From Paraspadella gotoi (taxonomy: Eukaryota > Chaetognatha): a DNA stretch of 64,000 bases. Shown one piece after another: positions 22,905-35,267 of the stretch. The stretch covers positions 8,691,619-8,755,618 of the forward strand of contig CM119269.1 of the NCBI GenBank assembly GCA_051294375.1, read 5' to 3'. The stretch's first letter is position 1. Each line of letters opens with the position of its first letter. Under the pieces are notes generated by a model, which was not told the origin of the DNA, made no database searches, and saw only the letters and a program-made list of their open reading frames with translations. A program made the translations under genes and the position numbers.

Positions 22905-24030
22905 ATGGTGGAAATTACTACGTTTTATCATGATTAGTGTTTAATTTTAGTGAAAAAGCTATTTAACATAATTGTAGTGAATAAATTGACAATTTATTTT
23001 TCTGTGGAAAAAATAAAGTGTTATTAGATAGAAAGTTTGACGTCAATGGAAAGCATTTAACAATGACCAATCAAATGTGGTTTCTTCGATTTCTGCAAAT
23101 CAAAAGTAGAATCGACAACAATTGATTGAAATTACAAACGTTTTTTCGGCGGAAAATAACAAACCGAATCCAAAAGGTATCGATTTTTATCTTTTATTTT
23201 TTACAATAGTGGATGAATTAGAGTGAAATAGTAAGGTTTGAATGGCAATGAGTGGCAGGAAATGCCAGTTAACCTTATGATTTGTTTTGAAGTAGTTAGG
23301 TGAAAAGTGAATTCCCGTGAAAGTAGGGAAACCAGCGAATAAGAATTATTAGCTCATATTCATAACTTGCAGAAAATGTTTTATATGTTTGGAAATGTTT
23401 TAATCGAATTTTTATTAGTTTTATTTCTTGTCGATAATCCTTCAGAAACTCGTGAAAACGTAGTTTCTTCCGGGCGAAACAATTTCAGTGAGTTTCAAAT
23501 TAAAACTAAAAAAGTGATAATATTTCACACGGAAATCGAAGCGGGAGAACGAGGCCCGCGAATTTTGGCCCTACGTAAAACTGGCCTCGGGAAAAATTGG
23601 CTAAACGGTGAAAAAGAATTGAAACATCTTTCACATAACTAATTAAAAATGAAAACAATAACTTATTTGCACTGAATATAGAGTGAACACTGAATAATGA
23701 TTATTGAATAATACTATGAATAATAAATATGGCTAATGGTTAATATTTAATGGTAAGTTGTAATGGCTTCTGACAATGAAAGCAACGCAAATGGCCAATG
23801 CCGTTTGCAAGAAATTAAAATCTCCCTCCCTTTTTCGCTTACACGTTTTTGCGGTGAAGATTTTTTCACTTTGCGTTCACTGAATTCAAATTGGATTCTT
23901 GAAAGTCAAAAGCAAAAGAAAAGGAGATAATCAGGGAGTAAAATTTATTTCGCCCGCGATTCGTGACTGTGAATAAACTTGTGGCGCGAATGAAAACGAA
24001 ATGGCCTCGCTTTGAAAGGAGAAAATCTAA
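22905..24030. other. AT-rich stretch, no gene supported
   Basis: A 91-codon open frame at 23367-23642 has no splice signals, no recognisable domain and sits in AT-rich DNA; treated as chance. Confidence 0.5.
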
Positions 24031-24031
24031 C

Positions 24032-24034
<3 letters not shown>

Positions 24035-24080
<46 letters not shown>

Positions 24081-24087
24081 AGAGAAG

Positions 24088-24131
<44 letters not shown>
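24035..24131. repeat. (GA)n microsatellite
   Basis: Three GA blocks broken by AAG and ACT. Confidence 0.95.
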
Positions 24132-24135
<4 letters not shown>

Positions 24136-24639
24136 ACCGAAATTAACGAAAGTGTGCGCCCACTCAAAACAGGAAGAATGAGACAGAGAAGAGATAGAAT
24201 TGAGAAAAAGCCAAGAGACAAGAATAACCGTGGAGAAGGATTAGCTAATAACAATAAGATAAAGAATAGAGAAGCAGAAAGATGCTTTGAAAAAAAAATA
24301 TATAAAAAAGGGAAAAAAATATTATTCAAAATTCTAATTCAGCATCAGATGTATTTCTTTCTTGTTGCAGAACCAAAAATACTTGAAGCATAAAAAAATA
24401 TCGAAAGCAGAAGAAAAATAAAAAGAAGAAAAAATGGAAAACAAAAATTGTCGGAATGGAATTGAATGCGAGAATTATATATATAATAAGTATTCCCCGA
24501 TCTAATACTTAAGGGAGTGGTATTTTCATACAATTGAAACATTCTTTGAAATATTATACCACTTCATTGATAGGGAAGCCAGGTACTCCGGGAGTGAATA
24601 AACCAAAGCCTTTCCAAAGTCAGGGGGCATGATAGCTTA

Positions 24640-24705
24640 TTTATTAAATGAATGGATAATTTTTATATTGGTTGTACCAATTTCATAGAACTCACTGTGA
24701 ATGAC
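24640..24705 (-). repeat. dispersed repeat copy (inverted)
   Basis: Best full copy of the repeat at 5684-5741, in the opposite orientation. A nearby word TTCCCCGATCTAATACT (24493) recurs at 25258, suggesting a longer element. Confidence 0.65.
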
Positions 24706-24902
24706 ATAATTATGCATCGTAACTTAACATAATTTTTATATGCTGACACAGAAGAGCATCATTTGATCATTTATTAAACATTCAATTTCACGGAAAGACG
24801 TTAATATCACACTCTATTTAACGAATTTAAAAAATAAGAAATACAATAAGAGCGTTAACTCATATCTCCTTCAAAGCGCTCGCTCGAGTCTCGCTATCAT
24901 CG

Positions 24903-24968
24903 CTTCAGCCGCCGCCGCCGCCGCCGCCGCCGCCGCTTCCACCTCCACCGCCGCCGCCGCCGCCGCCA
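24903..24968. repeat. (GCC)n trinucleotide tract
   Basis: Two GCC blocks split by TTCCACCTCCA. Could encode poly-Ala or poly-Gly on the minus strand, but no exon borders were found. Confidence 0.9.
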
Positions 24969-25444
24969 CATTTTCGGGTCGGTGATTCTTCGCGAATTTT
25001 TGTCGATGGAAGAGAATCTGAAGATTCAGGGCCGAAGAAACAAAAAGGCAAAACAAAACCAAAACAACAACCAAAAAAAAATACATGAAGACAAAAAAAT
25101 ATAAAATACAAAATGGAGGGGAAAAAACACCAAAAAAATAAAGCCGACATAGTAATTGATATTTATGTTGGTTATTTATGTTATTTATGTTCGTTATACC
25201 AATTTTATAGCATTCAGCTCCTTGTAGTTTGAAGCTAAAGCGGAGCACACTATGGCATTTCCCGATCTAATACTAGAATGAGAGAAAAGAACAGCAAGAG
25301 GGAATATTGAAAATATGACGAGACAAACCTAAAAGATATGTGAACAAAATCAATAATTCTGATGATATTAATATGAAACGGAGTTAAGACAACTCAAAAA
25401 CACTGAGAGACATCCCAGGTAATAAGCGGGTGGCGAGTCGATCG

Positions 25445-25496
25445 ATGAGCCAAGAAGAAAGTCAATGCGACCGGATTCCGTCTAATTGCAAAAAAG
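25445..25496 (+). CDS. possible first coding exon, unknown
   Basis: ATG at 25445 opens MSQEESQCDRIPSNCKK and ends AAAAAG|GTAAGT, a perfect donor, in phase 1. Upstream frame stops support this as the first ATG. No downstream exon could be assigned. Confidence 0.3.
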
Positions 25497-25699
25497 GTAA
25501 GTCAAAGAACGAGGATTAGTTTGCGGATTAACTCATTAGTGGGAAGATTAGAAGGAGATCGAGGCGTGAAAAGGTTTGAAGGAGAAAAATGGCGGCGCTG
25601 GCGTAAAATAGAAACAAAAAGACAAAAGACTCAATGCGGATTGGGCTCTCTTTTTCGAAAATGCCCATATTCAGTTCGTTTATCCCATAATTTAATTTT

Positions 25700-25999
25700 A
25701 ACTTTATTCACCTAAATATAATCTTAAAATTCTAAACCTATCTATAAACCTAATCCTTAACGCTAATCTAATCATGAACCTTAACTCTAAACCTTTGTCC
25801 CTAATTTCTAACATTAACCTTTAACCCTAACCTTTAACCCCTAACCTAAATTCCTAACCCTGATAATAAAAATTCTCGAACCTTAATCACAAACCAAATC
25901 CCAAACTTAATCTTTAGCCTAAACCTTTAATCAAATATTTATTTTAAAAAATTAACTAAATTCCGAATTTAAGATAAAAATGGGGCGTTCTGGGAAAAT
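25700..25999 (-). mobile_element. TIR-family copy with CCCTAA-like interior
   Basis: Degenerate CCTAACCCT/CCTTAACC words from 25720 to 25930 end at AAAATGGGGCGTTCTGGGAA (25978-25997), the same terminal sequence as the element at 12545-12772. The other end is degraded near 25655 (GAAAATGCCCATATTC). Confidence 0.5.
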
Positions 26000-26439
26000 A
26001 AGGCCGAGAATTGTTTCTTCCATTAAAGGAAAAACATTTGAATTTTCCTTCTTCTTCTTTTAATTTTCTCTTTCTTTTTTTGTTATCGGTTTTAGTTGTC
26101 ATTTTTTTCCTTTTTCTCTTTCGCCTCAAAGGAGTCTATTTTATTTCTTTCTCATCAAATCGTGAGATTTTCGAGAAAAAAAAAAAGAAAAGAGAAAAAG
26201 AAAAGAAAAAAGAGGGAAAAAAAAGAGAAGATATAGGATTGAAAGAGAAAAATTGCGCGCCTCTCTAGAGATGGAGCGGCGGCTGGGAATTCGCATTGTC
26301 AAGTTTCGTTTGTGTTTGTTGCTGTTGTTGTTGTCGTTGTTGTTGTTTTGGGTAGCGACTCTCGGTTTTCCGAAGTAAAAGTGACGCATATCAGAAATTA
26401 TTAGGAGACGAAGGCAACATTTTTTTTCTCCGCGCGGAT

Positions 26440-26525
26440 CAGACTGTTCGAAAGAGTCTCGCTTTTTATACGAGCCGGACCGCCCATCGGAAAGGTTTCG
26501 CGTTCGAGTCCGGCTCAGTCTCTCA
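26440..26525 (+). other. tRNA-like / SINE-head-like segment, degenerate
   Basis: Contains GCGTTCGAGTCCGGC, matching the pol III B box (GTTCGANTCC), and a CTCGC/ACGAG hairpin with a 7-base T-rich loop upstream. A 9-base stem GAGCCGGAC/GTCCGGCTC encloses the B box. The A box and T-stem pairing are poor, so it is not a functional tRNA. Confidence 0.3.
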
Positions 26526-26591
26526 TATTGAGAACTGTATTCACTCACATCTCAGATTTGTATAAAAAAGAAGGGGGAGTTAGCCTGCGGA

Positions 26592-26632
26592 TAGGCGTTG
26601 ACGGTTTGTGCGACTGTCACAACGCCTTAGAA
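26592..26632. other. GC-rich hairpin
   Basis: AGGCGTTG pairs with CAACGCCT around an inner GAC/GTC step; it lies about 70 bases after the tRNA-like B box, in AT-rich surroundings, and could be the body of the same short element. Confidence 0.35.
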
Positions 26633-26878
26633 AATCAGATGGTAGATTGGAGACCAATAAATCTAATTATTCTTATTAATTCGAGCCATCCTTGTCTTTC
26701 CCCCTAAGGTAACATAAAACGAGATAAAAATATGTTACAACAATGAGCTCTCAGGCTCCATTCGTTGTAAATTTCAAGTTAAAATCGAGGTTCCAATGTT
26801 TCAACCATCGAAATTTCCCATTTTCAAGATTGTGCCCATTGGTATTTGTTATTTTTATGGTTATCGCGGTGAGGAAGG

Positions 26879-26879
<1 letters not shown>

Positions 26880-26926
<47 letters not shown>

Positions 26927-26952
26927 AGAGAGAGAGAGAGAGGAGAGAGAAA
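26880..26952. repeat. (GA)n microsatellite
   Basis: GA run with one AAG break. Confidence 0.95.
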
Positions 26953-27189
26953 CGTAATGTGTTTATAATAGTGTAATGTTTAAATATTGTAAATTTGGGT
27001 AAGATCCAAAATGAAAACTGCAGGGCAGAAAGTGGGTGGGTGGGTTTCCAAAACACTAAACTTATTAATGTCAGTCGGCATTAGAAATTAAACCAGGTAC
27101 AATAAAAAGCAGTTAATAGCAGTAAAAACCGGAAAGGCCAGTGAGGTCTGCTCGATGATCCGATTCAAACCGGGAGAGACTTCGATTAA

Positions 27190-27264
<75 letters not shown>
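27190..27264. repeat. (GA)n microsatellite
   Basis: Pure GA run. Confidence 0.95.
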
Positions 27265-27266
<2 letters not shown>

Positions 27267-27394
27267 CAAAAAGGCAAAACGTTGGGGGTGAGAGGAGACT
27301 GGGGAGATGGACGAGAAGAGAGGCCTTTGGGGGTGGTAGGAGGCGCGGGGTGAGCAAGGAACGATGGGGGCGTGACGGTATCCGACCCCAGCGC

Positions 27395-27496
27395 CCCTTT
27401 CGGGTCAACCCGGAAATGGCGCCTCCGGGAGAAAGCGATAACGACGAAGGCGCGAGGGAAAAAATGGTGGAAAGGAAAAAAAGGAAGATAAAATGA
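27395..27496 (+). promoter_or_regulatory. possible promoter/start region with ETS- and YY1-like motifs
   Basis: A short GC-rich island contains CCCGGAAATGGCGCC, which combines an ETS-type CCGGAA core and a YY1-type ATGGCG, a pairing common at animal housekeeping starts. The ATG at 27416 opens MAPPGESDNDEGAREK. No donor of good quality follows, so a coding exon is not claimed. Confidence 0.25.
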
Positions 27497-27499
27497 AAA

Positions 27500-28830
27500 T
27501 AAAAAAGGAAAAAAATAAAATGAAGCCAAAAAAGGTAGAAATAAACGAGAAATGATGAGAAAAAAGAAAAAAAAATAGGAAAATGAAGTCAAATATTTGA
27601 AAATAAAGTAAAAATGAAGAAAAATATTAAAATAAAATAAAAATGATGTAAAAAAAGTTAAAAGAAAATAAATTCAAAATGGACTGCGGGAAAAAATGGG
27701 GGGGGGGAATGGAAACGTGCAGCAAGTAAATAGCTAATCGCGTAACCAACGAAGCGGGAAAAAAAAAGAACAAATAAAATTAAAAAATGCAGAATTAAAA
27801 AAAAAGGAAAAGAAGAAATAAAAGGAAAGTCACGCGGCGAAAGAGAGTTAATGAAAACTCATAATAACAAAAGAGCAGGGATAATAATAAACGAAGAGTT
27901 TAAAATTAAAAAAATACGAAAACGGAAAATATTGAACGAATTAAATTAATAAATCAAATCCGGAGGCGAAGGAACAAATTTGAAAGAGAGAGAGAGAGCG
28001 GAATACAAATTCTAACTTTAGATTTACTTAAATAAAAATTAATAAACGAATAAAATAAATGCCTTTAGGAGGAAAAGAGGCTCGCATTTAAGGATTATTA
28101 ATGCTTCAATATGAAATAGGAGAAATCTAGAGTCCATTATTCGGTGAAGGATCGAAACAGATTTGAGTCAACGTTCCCTTAAGTATCGTAACAAATGGTT
28201 TGTTGTAGCTGGAGATGAATTAACGATAATAGTTAACGACAATTGTTTTTTTTTATCTCCCTTTTACGACCCTTTTAAGAGGGAAATAAAAAAAATATTT
28301 ATTGATAAGAAAGCCAATTCAACGTCAACTCGACTTGATTGAAAGCTTGCTAGTATTTTCTTGTAAGGCGAGATAGCTTATTCATATTATTTATATTAGA
28401 TGTACCCTTTTGATAAATTTTAATACAACTTTAAACATAAACCCTATCTAAATCTATCTTTTACTACCGTATAAAATGAGTTTGGACAGGTTATGATGGG
28501 TTAAGACTTCAAACCCACATTCCTCTTAGAAGATAATAACATAAAAAGACACTGCAAGTTTTTAATAAAGACTTTCACAGAGTCTAGTTAATCGCAGTTT
28601 TGCTTCCTTAACATTGAAGTGATGTGATATTATTTAAACTGTCTCAATTGGCTAAAAGTGATTCTTACAACAAAGGCGAAAGTACACAACACTTTGAATG
28701 CGGATCATAAAAGATGCGCAATGTTAGTTTGGTTTTTAAGCTTCGGTTTTTGGCTGAAGAGAACAGTAACAAGGAAGGCTCACTGAAATAGACAAATGCG
28801 TTTCCCTTGAGCCACTTAAAACGGAGAGGA
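27500..28830. other. A-rich non-coding stretch
   Basis: Only AAAATAAA-type low complexity and a weak dispersed-repeat copy (28374-28430) are seen. Confidence 0.6.
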
Positions 28831-28833
28831 AAA

Positions 28834-28899
<66 letters not shown>
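28834..28899. repeat. (GA)n microsatellite
   Basis: Pure GA run. Confidence 0.95.
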
Positions 28900-28900
<1 letters not shown>

Positions 28901-29019
28901 TGGCCTTTAGTTTTAAGGGTAACTAATTATTTTGGGGTGGAATTAGAGATTTCTGGGCTATAAAATTTGAAAGATACTTAAATGGAAGTGATAATGACAA
29001 AGTATTGACTGCACAGAAG

Positions 29020-29130
29020 TGGCAGAGTACTGTGGGCGAGGAAGTAGCAGAGTAGTAGTGTGGGCGCTGTACTGGCAGAGTAGTATTGTGGGCGCGGCAT
29101 TAGCAGACTAGTAATGTAGGGGAAGCAAGG
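29020..29130. repeat. 28-base minisatellite, 4 units
   Basis: Unit approximates TGGCAGAGTAGTATTGTGGGCG plus six variable bases; units begin near 29020, 29046, 29074 and 29102. Confidence 0.8.
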
Positions 29131-29219
29131 GCGGCGTGGAGGAAATAAGACGTCAGTGATTTCATAAACGATTTTCCCTAGAAAACATTAACGAAAAAAA
29201 ATTGAAGAGAGAGAGAGAG

Positions 29220-29244
29220 NNNNNNNNNNNNNNNNNNNNNNNNN
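29220..29244. other. assembly gap (25 N)
   Basis: Fixed-size gap next to a GA tract. Confidence 1.
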
Positions 29245-29463
29245 TTGTTTTTGCCAAAGATCAGAATATTAAACAAATTAATAGAGACAGTTATTTATAC
29301 AATATCAAAAAATGAGTCCCGATTCATGTTGCCGCAAACACAAAAAGGATCAATCGTCCATTCTATGTATTTGCTTTCAAATTTAGTAATATTTATTAGA
29401 TCGTATTTAATTTTCTTCCTGATCATTCAAGCATAATATACTTAAATCATTGATTCTGATATT

Positions 29464-29815
29464 GTGTTACGCCGGTCATGACTTGACACGACCGTGGCCG
29501 TCGGACCGACGACGGGAGAGATCGGAGTCGTGCCTCGCCCGTTTCACGAGAAGAGAATGTGAAGAAGATCAGGATTATTTTTAACGTTTGAAACGTCGCG
29601 AGCGAGAGAATTGTCCCTCTCGAATACCCGGACGTTAAACGCTTTTAACTCAGCGTTGGTAGTTTAAATTTTAAGTGTTTTTAATCTCACGTTTTTAACC
29701 TTTTACCGTCGAAATTAAACTCATTAATTTCACCATCGTTTTTTATAACTCATTCTCATCGCATTTTATATTGTTGATAAATAAACTTACCAACCGTTCC
29801 AAAAAGTACAACGAA
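29464..29815 (+). mobile_element. possible solo LTR
   Basis: A GC-richer block begins TGTTACGCCGGTCATGAC, carries an AATAAA-like signal near 29777 and could end AAAAGTACA near 29811, giving the TG...CA form of a long terminal repeat. No second copy, primer-binding site or target-site duplication is visible in the window, so this is tentative. Confidence 0.25.
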
Positions 29816-29829
29816 TCGAGAGAGGCAGA

Positions 29830-30940
29830 AACATATTGAATGGATCCTTTTCACTTATCTATATTGTATATTACTGAGAATTTATCAAATTATTGACATT
29901 TAGCTTTCAGTTTTTAGCTTTTAACTTTTAGAATTTTATTTAATATTCGTTTCGTAGAAAAAAATATTTTCAAATATTATGATTATCAGTTTTATGTAAA
30001 AGTCTGTTATGAGTATATAGAGTAAGATTAGACTAACCACTAAAATTGCCCTGCTTTCCAAGCTTGTGTTCTAAAAATTTAAAATTTCCTGTTTTTGTTT
30101 TGTTTCTGAAAAAAAATTTTCTCTTTTAATACTATTACGCAACGAAACCGAAAGAATAAAACCAAAATTTCCTGTTAAGAATAGTTGACTAAAAATTACT
30201 TTAAAAAATATATATTTGGCTATAGAAAAATATTCATTAATGATTTTAAACTATTTTAATTTTTTTCTTTGCAATAATTTTTTAAAATATATTTTTTATT
30301 AATTATTATTATTATTAAATTATTAAATATTATTATAATAATATTATTTTAATTTTTGATAATATTAATATTAGTATTATTATTTTATTTAATATTTTAT
30401 TGGTTATTTTTATCTGAGTTATCAAGTTTTTCCATATTTACCTATAAGGACGTATAATGGTAACTTAAACGAATGAATTATACAATTTATAATACAATTT
30501 ATATTATATTATATGTAATAAGGAATTTAAGCAAGCAAAATAGTTAATATTTTATTTTATGCAAAAATCTTTTGAATTCCTAATTTTGGTAAGAAAAAAG
30601 TATTCAAGCTCTCATTTAATTGCTATTTTGTCTTATTTATATTAGTATAAATACTATAAACTATTTATATTTATAAAATATATATTCTAAAAAACTATAA
30701 TATTTAATTATTTATTATATTACAATAGTAAAACGTTTAAAAATTACGCGAATAAAGAGCGTCATTGTTATCTGACAGATTCGATCGTAAGCTAATTTGC
30801 ATAATTTAGGAGCCAGATAAAAATCGACCGGGATCTCTCATGTTGAGAATTTCAAATCGAATAAAAGGTGTTTTAAATTAAAGTATATATGTGTGTGATC
30901 ACTTGTGTGAACGTTTTTGAAAATCTGAATCCATCTGATA
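29830..30940. other. AT-rich non-coding stretch
   Basis: Very AT-rich; nothing coding or structured beyond ATT/TTA repeats around 30290-30420. Confidence 0.6.
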
Positions 30941-30946
30941 CACTAA

Positions 30947-31200
30947 CAACAGAAGATTCAGATAATCAGCTGATACAGCGGATACAGTTGATAATAAAGC
31001 TTAAAACATATGTATCAAAAAGTCTATTTCTTACCATTTTTTTTAAGAGTTGGCAGTATTACTGAAATTTTTTTTTAAATGTTTAGAAAATTCATATGAT
31101 GTATGAGCATCTTTTACACAATACTCGTTTTTTTTATTAAAAAAAAATTTAAATATGGCAAGATAGTGATACCGCCCATGGTTCCCATATTCTCTCCCCC

Positions 31201-31286
<86 letters not shown>

Positions 31287-31546
31287 GGGGGAGAGAATAT
31301 GGGAACCATGGGCGGTATCACTATCTTGCCATATTTAAATTTTTTTTTAAATAAAAAAAACGAGTATTGTGTAAAAGATGCTCATACATCATATGAATTT
31401 TCTAAACATTTAAAAAAAAAAATTTCAGTAATACTGCTAACTCTTAAAAAAAAATGGTAAGAAATAGACTTTTTGATACATATGTTTTAAAGCTTTATTA
31501 TCAACTGTATCCGCTGTATCAGCTGTATTATCTGAATCTTCTGTTG
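30947..31546. repeat. 600-base near-perfect palindrome (inverted repeat)
   Basis: Left arm 30947-31249 and right arm 31250-31546 are reverse complements with almost no spacer. The centre is (CT)n joined to (AG)n by TT. The outer ends are CAACAGAAGATTCAGATAAT and its complement. Arms differ by at least one substitution (G/A in AAGAGTTGGCAG), a 2-base indel and homopolymer lengths. No coding capacity. Could be a foldback element, a real hairpin duplication or a missed-adapter long-read artefact. Confidence 0.9.
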
Positions 31547-31599
31547 TGTATGTATCTCTCATAATGGGTGTATCAGCAGTATCAACTATAGAGAAAGAG

Positions 31600-31900
31600 A
31601 AATTGTGACAGAGAGTGAGAGAAAGAAAGTGAGAAAGGGGTTCGGGCGTGGGTCCGGGGCGCAAGGGGAGGGCAGCGGAGGTGCTGTGCCCGGGAATGCC
31701 AGAGAGTATTGTGCTCGGCGTGGCGGGGGTTGCTGGGTCATCTGGAGTCCGCGACTCCGGGGGGAGTTTATGGCTGGCGAGTTCGAAGGAGCGGGCCTGG
31801 GGAGGGGGAAGGGGGGCTGCGAGGGGGCTTGGCAGCGGGGGCTTTGGGTAGGGCCGTGGGTTTTCAAAGCCTTTCGGTGAAAGCTCACGGTATCGGTCAG
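31600..31900. other. G-rich island beside the palindrome
   Basis: Strongly G-rich on the + strand with CCGGGG, GGGGGAAGGGGGG and GCGGGGG words, in contrast to AT-rich flanks. Frames are open on both strands but show no domain or splice sites. G-quadruplex potential is evident from clustered G runs. Confidence 0.5.
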
Positions 31901-31959
31901 CAAGCTCGTTCTATCTGCAAAGTGAGACGAGGATTCGGTTTGTGTTTTTTCTGTTCTTG

Positions 31960-34900
31960 ATGGTTAAGTTAATGATGTGTATATTATTGTTAACATTAGA
32001 AGTAAAGAGTAAGAGTTGATTTAACAAGTCATAACGTGAGAGCGTTATAGCATATAAGAGTGTTATATATGTATAAAACTATGATATTACAGGAGATGCT
32101 CTATATCGCGAGTGATGTGAGTAACTTTATATTTCTATAGAGTCTATATTTAAAATAACAAAACAATGTGAGGAGAGAGAGAGTGTGCGAGTGGAATTAA
32201 TTTATTATTTGTTTGTAATGATGAGAATTAAAAATCAATATTTCCTTTTTCACGTTTAACATCTAAAAAAAATATTATACAAAAGTTAAAAAAATAAAAT
32301 AAGAATATATATCCCACAAGTGAACTCTTATTTCACTGTGGCTCTTCGCTTCATTTTCTAGATAGAAATATCTTTTAAAATCCTAATCGTATATAGACAT
32401 AGTGTCTCACAGGCTATCACGTCAGTACACGTGTATAACATACGTCGTACACTGATTATTCATAAGCTCTGGAGTACGTACGTCTCCGATAGGCATGTTA
32501 TTAACTCTTACGATTATAATCAATATTTCAACAACTTTCGCCTATCTAAGCATTTCAGAAGAAACTAATCTTAAACCTGCCTGAATCGTCTATCATCGTA
32601 CAGGTCCGTTATTCATCGGATCGCCTTACTGCATCGTCGTCGTTATCATCGTCCGGCTCTCGTAGGCGTTTCCTTCCATTATATCATGTTTCCCGTTCGC
32701 AGTCTCCACTGTTTTTTTTCAGTGTTTTTCCATACATTAGACTCTGTGAAAGGAGGGAGTCTACAATAAATGTCGTATAACTTTTCTCTGTTAACAGCTG
32801 CTTTTACCTCTCTCTCTCGTCTCTCTCTCTCTCTCTCTGCTGTCTCCTCCTCTCTCTCTCATCCATCTCTTTCTCTCTCCTGTGTGCTCTCTCTACTACT
32901 TGGTCTATCATGCAGTTGAATCTCTCTTCCCTACCGACCCCGTGCGGCATGACATACAACCTCATTGTCTGAGAGATATCGCGGATATGAATAATCATTA
33001 TGAATGTCGACCATGTGGTGTGTGAGTGTCTTTGTCAGAAGAGCCACCTTCAAAGAGTCGGCTTAAAGTAGCCCTGCCAGGCTTGCCAAGTGCGCAATCG
33101 CGTTCACAGTACCCTATAATAGCGGGGCCTATGATGTTTGACACATTGCGTAGGTTCTCCTTGATCGTCGAAGAACGCGGAAGTCTGCCGCGTCGTTTTA
33201 TAGTCTTGTCCTTCATTATACTCCATGGTTAGTGTAGTATGTCTTAATTAATTACGAGTCGTGTCGAGTGTGAGTTGTACGGAAGAGATGATAACGTACC
33301 AGAATTTGTGAAGGATGAAGTGTGAAAGAAGACAAAGGTATAGGTCTGTATGGTAGTGAGATTTGCGTCTAGTATGACGCAAACGGGTAGATAATTGAAT
33401 ATTGAGTTAGTTAGTGTGGTCTGTGGTTATCTGAATTTTACATAAGAGTAGATAATACTAAGTGAGCCATATGTTATGTTTATTAGGAATAATAAGTAAA
33501 TTTCTAAAATAAGTGGGTGTCTTAGACATTGAGATTTTGGTGCTCTTATAGTTTTTTTCTTTGATACATCGCTCTATTATTTGGTATGTTGTATCGTCCC
33601 TCTCTCTTTGTAAAAAAATCGGGTAAACTATTTTGTGTACTGTGTCGACGAAGTGGTACGTTCAAGTGAAGAGATCATTTTTCATGTGTGTGTGTGTGCG
33701 CTGCGATAGCTAGGGCACGCTGTCATCGTCTCATCTTCTTCGAGTTCTCTCTTCTGGGCGCTGTATCTTGCTAGCTTCCTTCAAGTATTGCTCGGGTCTC
33801 TCAGTCAATCCGTGCTCGTATCGTGGTGCTCTCGTCCGTGTCTCTCATTTCGTTCTATCAGGGAGGATCATAGCGTGCACATCGGCTTCTCGTTGACGGA
33901 GTAACGTTCCGGGGGGGGCTCGCGTGGGTTCTGGTGCGATCGTCCGCGTCGTGGTGGGTGGGCGTACTTGTTGGTCGGGTTTCATTGGTCGGAGGGTTTG
34001 GTTCTTTGTGGGTCGTTTTGTTCTCGTCGGCATGGGGGTGGCGTAGGAGAGGAGATTAGGGCTGTTGAGAGGGAGCTCAGGAGGGGTTACTGGGTGAGGT
34101 GCTGTCGATGCGGGTTCGCGGGGGGTTCTCCGGTTCGTCGGGTTCGTGGATGTCCATGGGAGCGAGGCGGCAATTTTTAGCAAGCGATGACCTACGTAGA
34201 ATTGTTAGGGGAAGCAAAGGGGCGCCGAGACGTTTGGCAGTTTCTGTCGTCAAAAAACCATAACAACAATATCATTACCTCCGGATCAGATTAAGCAATT
34301 CAGACGTTTCCAGATGATTTCCTTGCTCATAAAACTCCGGATCTTCCTTCCCCCTCTGCGATCACAAACTCTTAAAACGGAAAAGACAAAATTATCTAAA
34401 TATTCTGATAACGGATGAGTTCAGAAGGCTCAGTCGACATGACTTGATCGGTAAGAATACGTCAACAAAAAAAGTCATCATAGAGAGAGCAGAGTAAAAG
34501 ATCGTTCCTCTTTTCATCTTTCCTTACCTAGAGTCAGATGAGAGAGTCGATCGACGAGTTCTATTAGTCATCTCTGCAGAGTGAGCAGAGACTGTGCGTG
34601 CGTGACGATGCAGACATCCATTCGGTAATCTACCCATCGGGCCGGTTATCATACCTTGAACCGAATATCTTGATTCTATTTGTCCTCTACGCTTACGTTT
34701 TTAACCTTCCATATTATTATTATCTTCTGTCGACTTTTATTTCCAGCGGTTGGGGTGGTAAATTGCCATTATTGCATTTTATTTATTTAGGGTTATGTCT
34801 TTTATGGGTAGTAGGTTTTGGATAACTTGTTTAGCTTTAGTTATCCCTGTAATGCTGTTAGCCATTGTAATTATCGTGAATCTCGTTGTGTATGTTTTTG
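31960..34900. other. unassigned region, no gene supported
   Basis: Normal-complexity sequence with few microsatellites (a CT block at 32810-32880), unlike the rest of the window. At 33005-33070 one frame reads NVDHVVCECLCQKSHLQRVG, which resembles the H-x(2)-C-x-C tail of non-LTR reverse transcriptases, but it is bounded by stops. 33900-34180 is G-rich. No exon chain could be built. Confidence 0.4.
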
Positions 34901-34949
34901 GGTGTTAGTAAACCTATAGGGGTTGTGAACTAAGTGAGGAGAGGAAGGT

Positions 34950-35091
34950 AGAGTGAGAGAAGGGAGAGAGGAGAAGAGAAAGAGAAGAGAGAGAGAGAGG
35001 AGAGAGAAGAGTAAAGTAAAGAGAAGGATAGAGAGAGGAGAGAGAGAGAGAGATGATGAGAAGAGGNNNNNNNNNNNNNNNNNNNNNNNNN

Positions 35092-35125
<34 letters not shown>
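34950..35125. repeat. (GA)n tract with embedded 25-N gap
   Basis: GA-rich sequence interrupted by a gap at 35067-35091. Confidence 0.95.
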
Positions 35126-35128
<3 letters not shown>

Positions 35129-35267
35129 CTTCAGGCCCAAGATTCCATGATTCGCATCATTAATTATTTAAAAAATGTTTCTTTTCTTCGAATAAATTTG
35201 TTCTCATTCTCCTTCGTTCTGTTGTTGTTGTTGTCGTTGTTGTTGTCGTTTATATCGGAAAAACTAA

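Noticed and set aside
33005-33230. LINE reverse-transcriptase C-terminus
   Set aside because: Only one HxxCxC-like motif in a frame bounded by stops; recorded as unassigned.
34598-34825. 75-codon hydrophobic open frame
   Set aside because: No splice borders, AT-driven hydrophobicity and no family resemblance.
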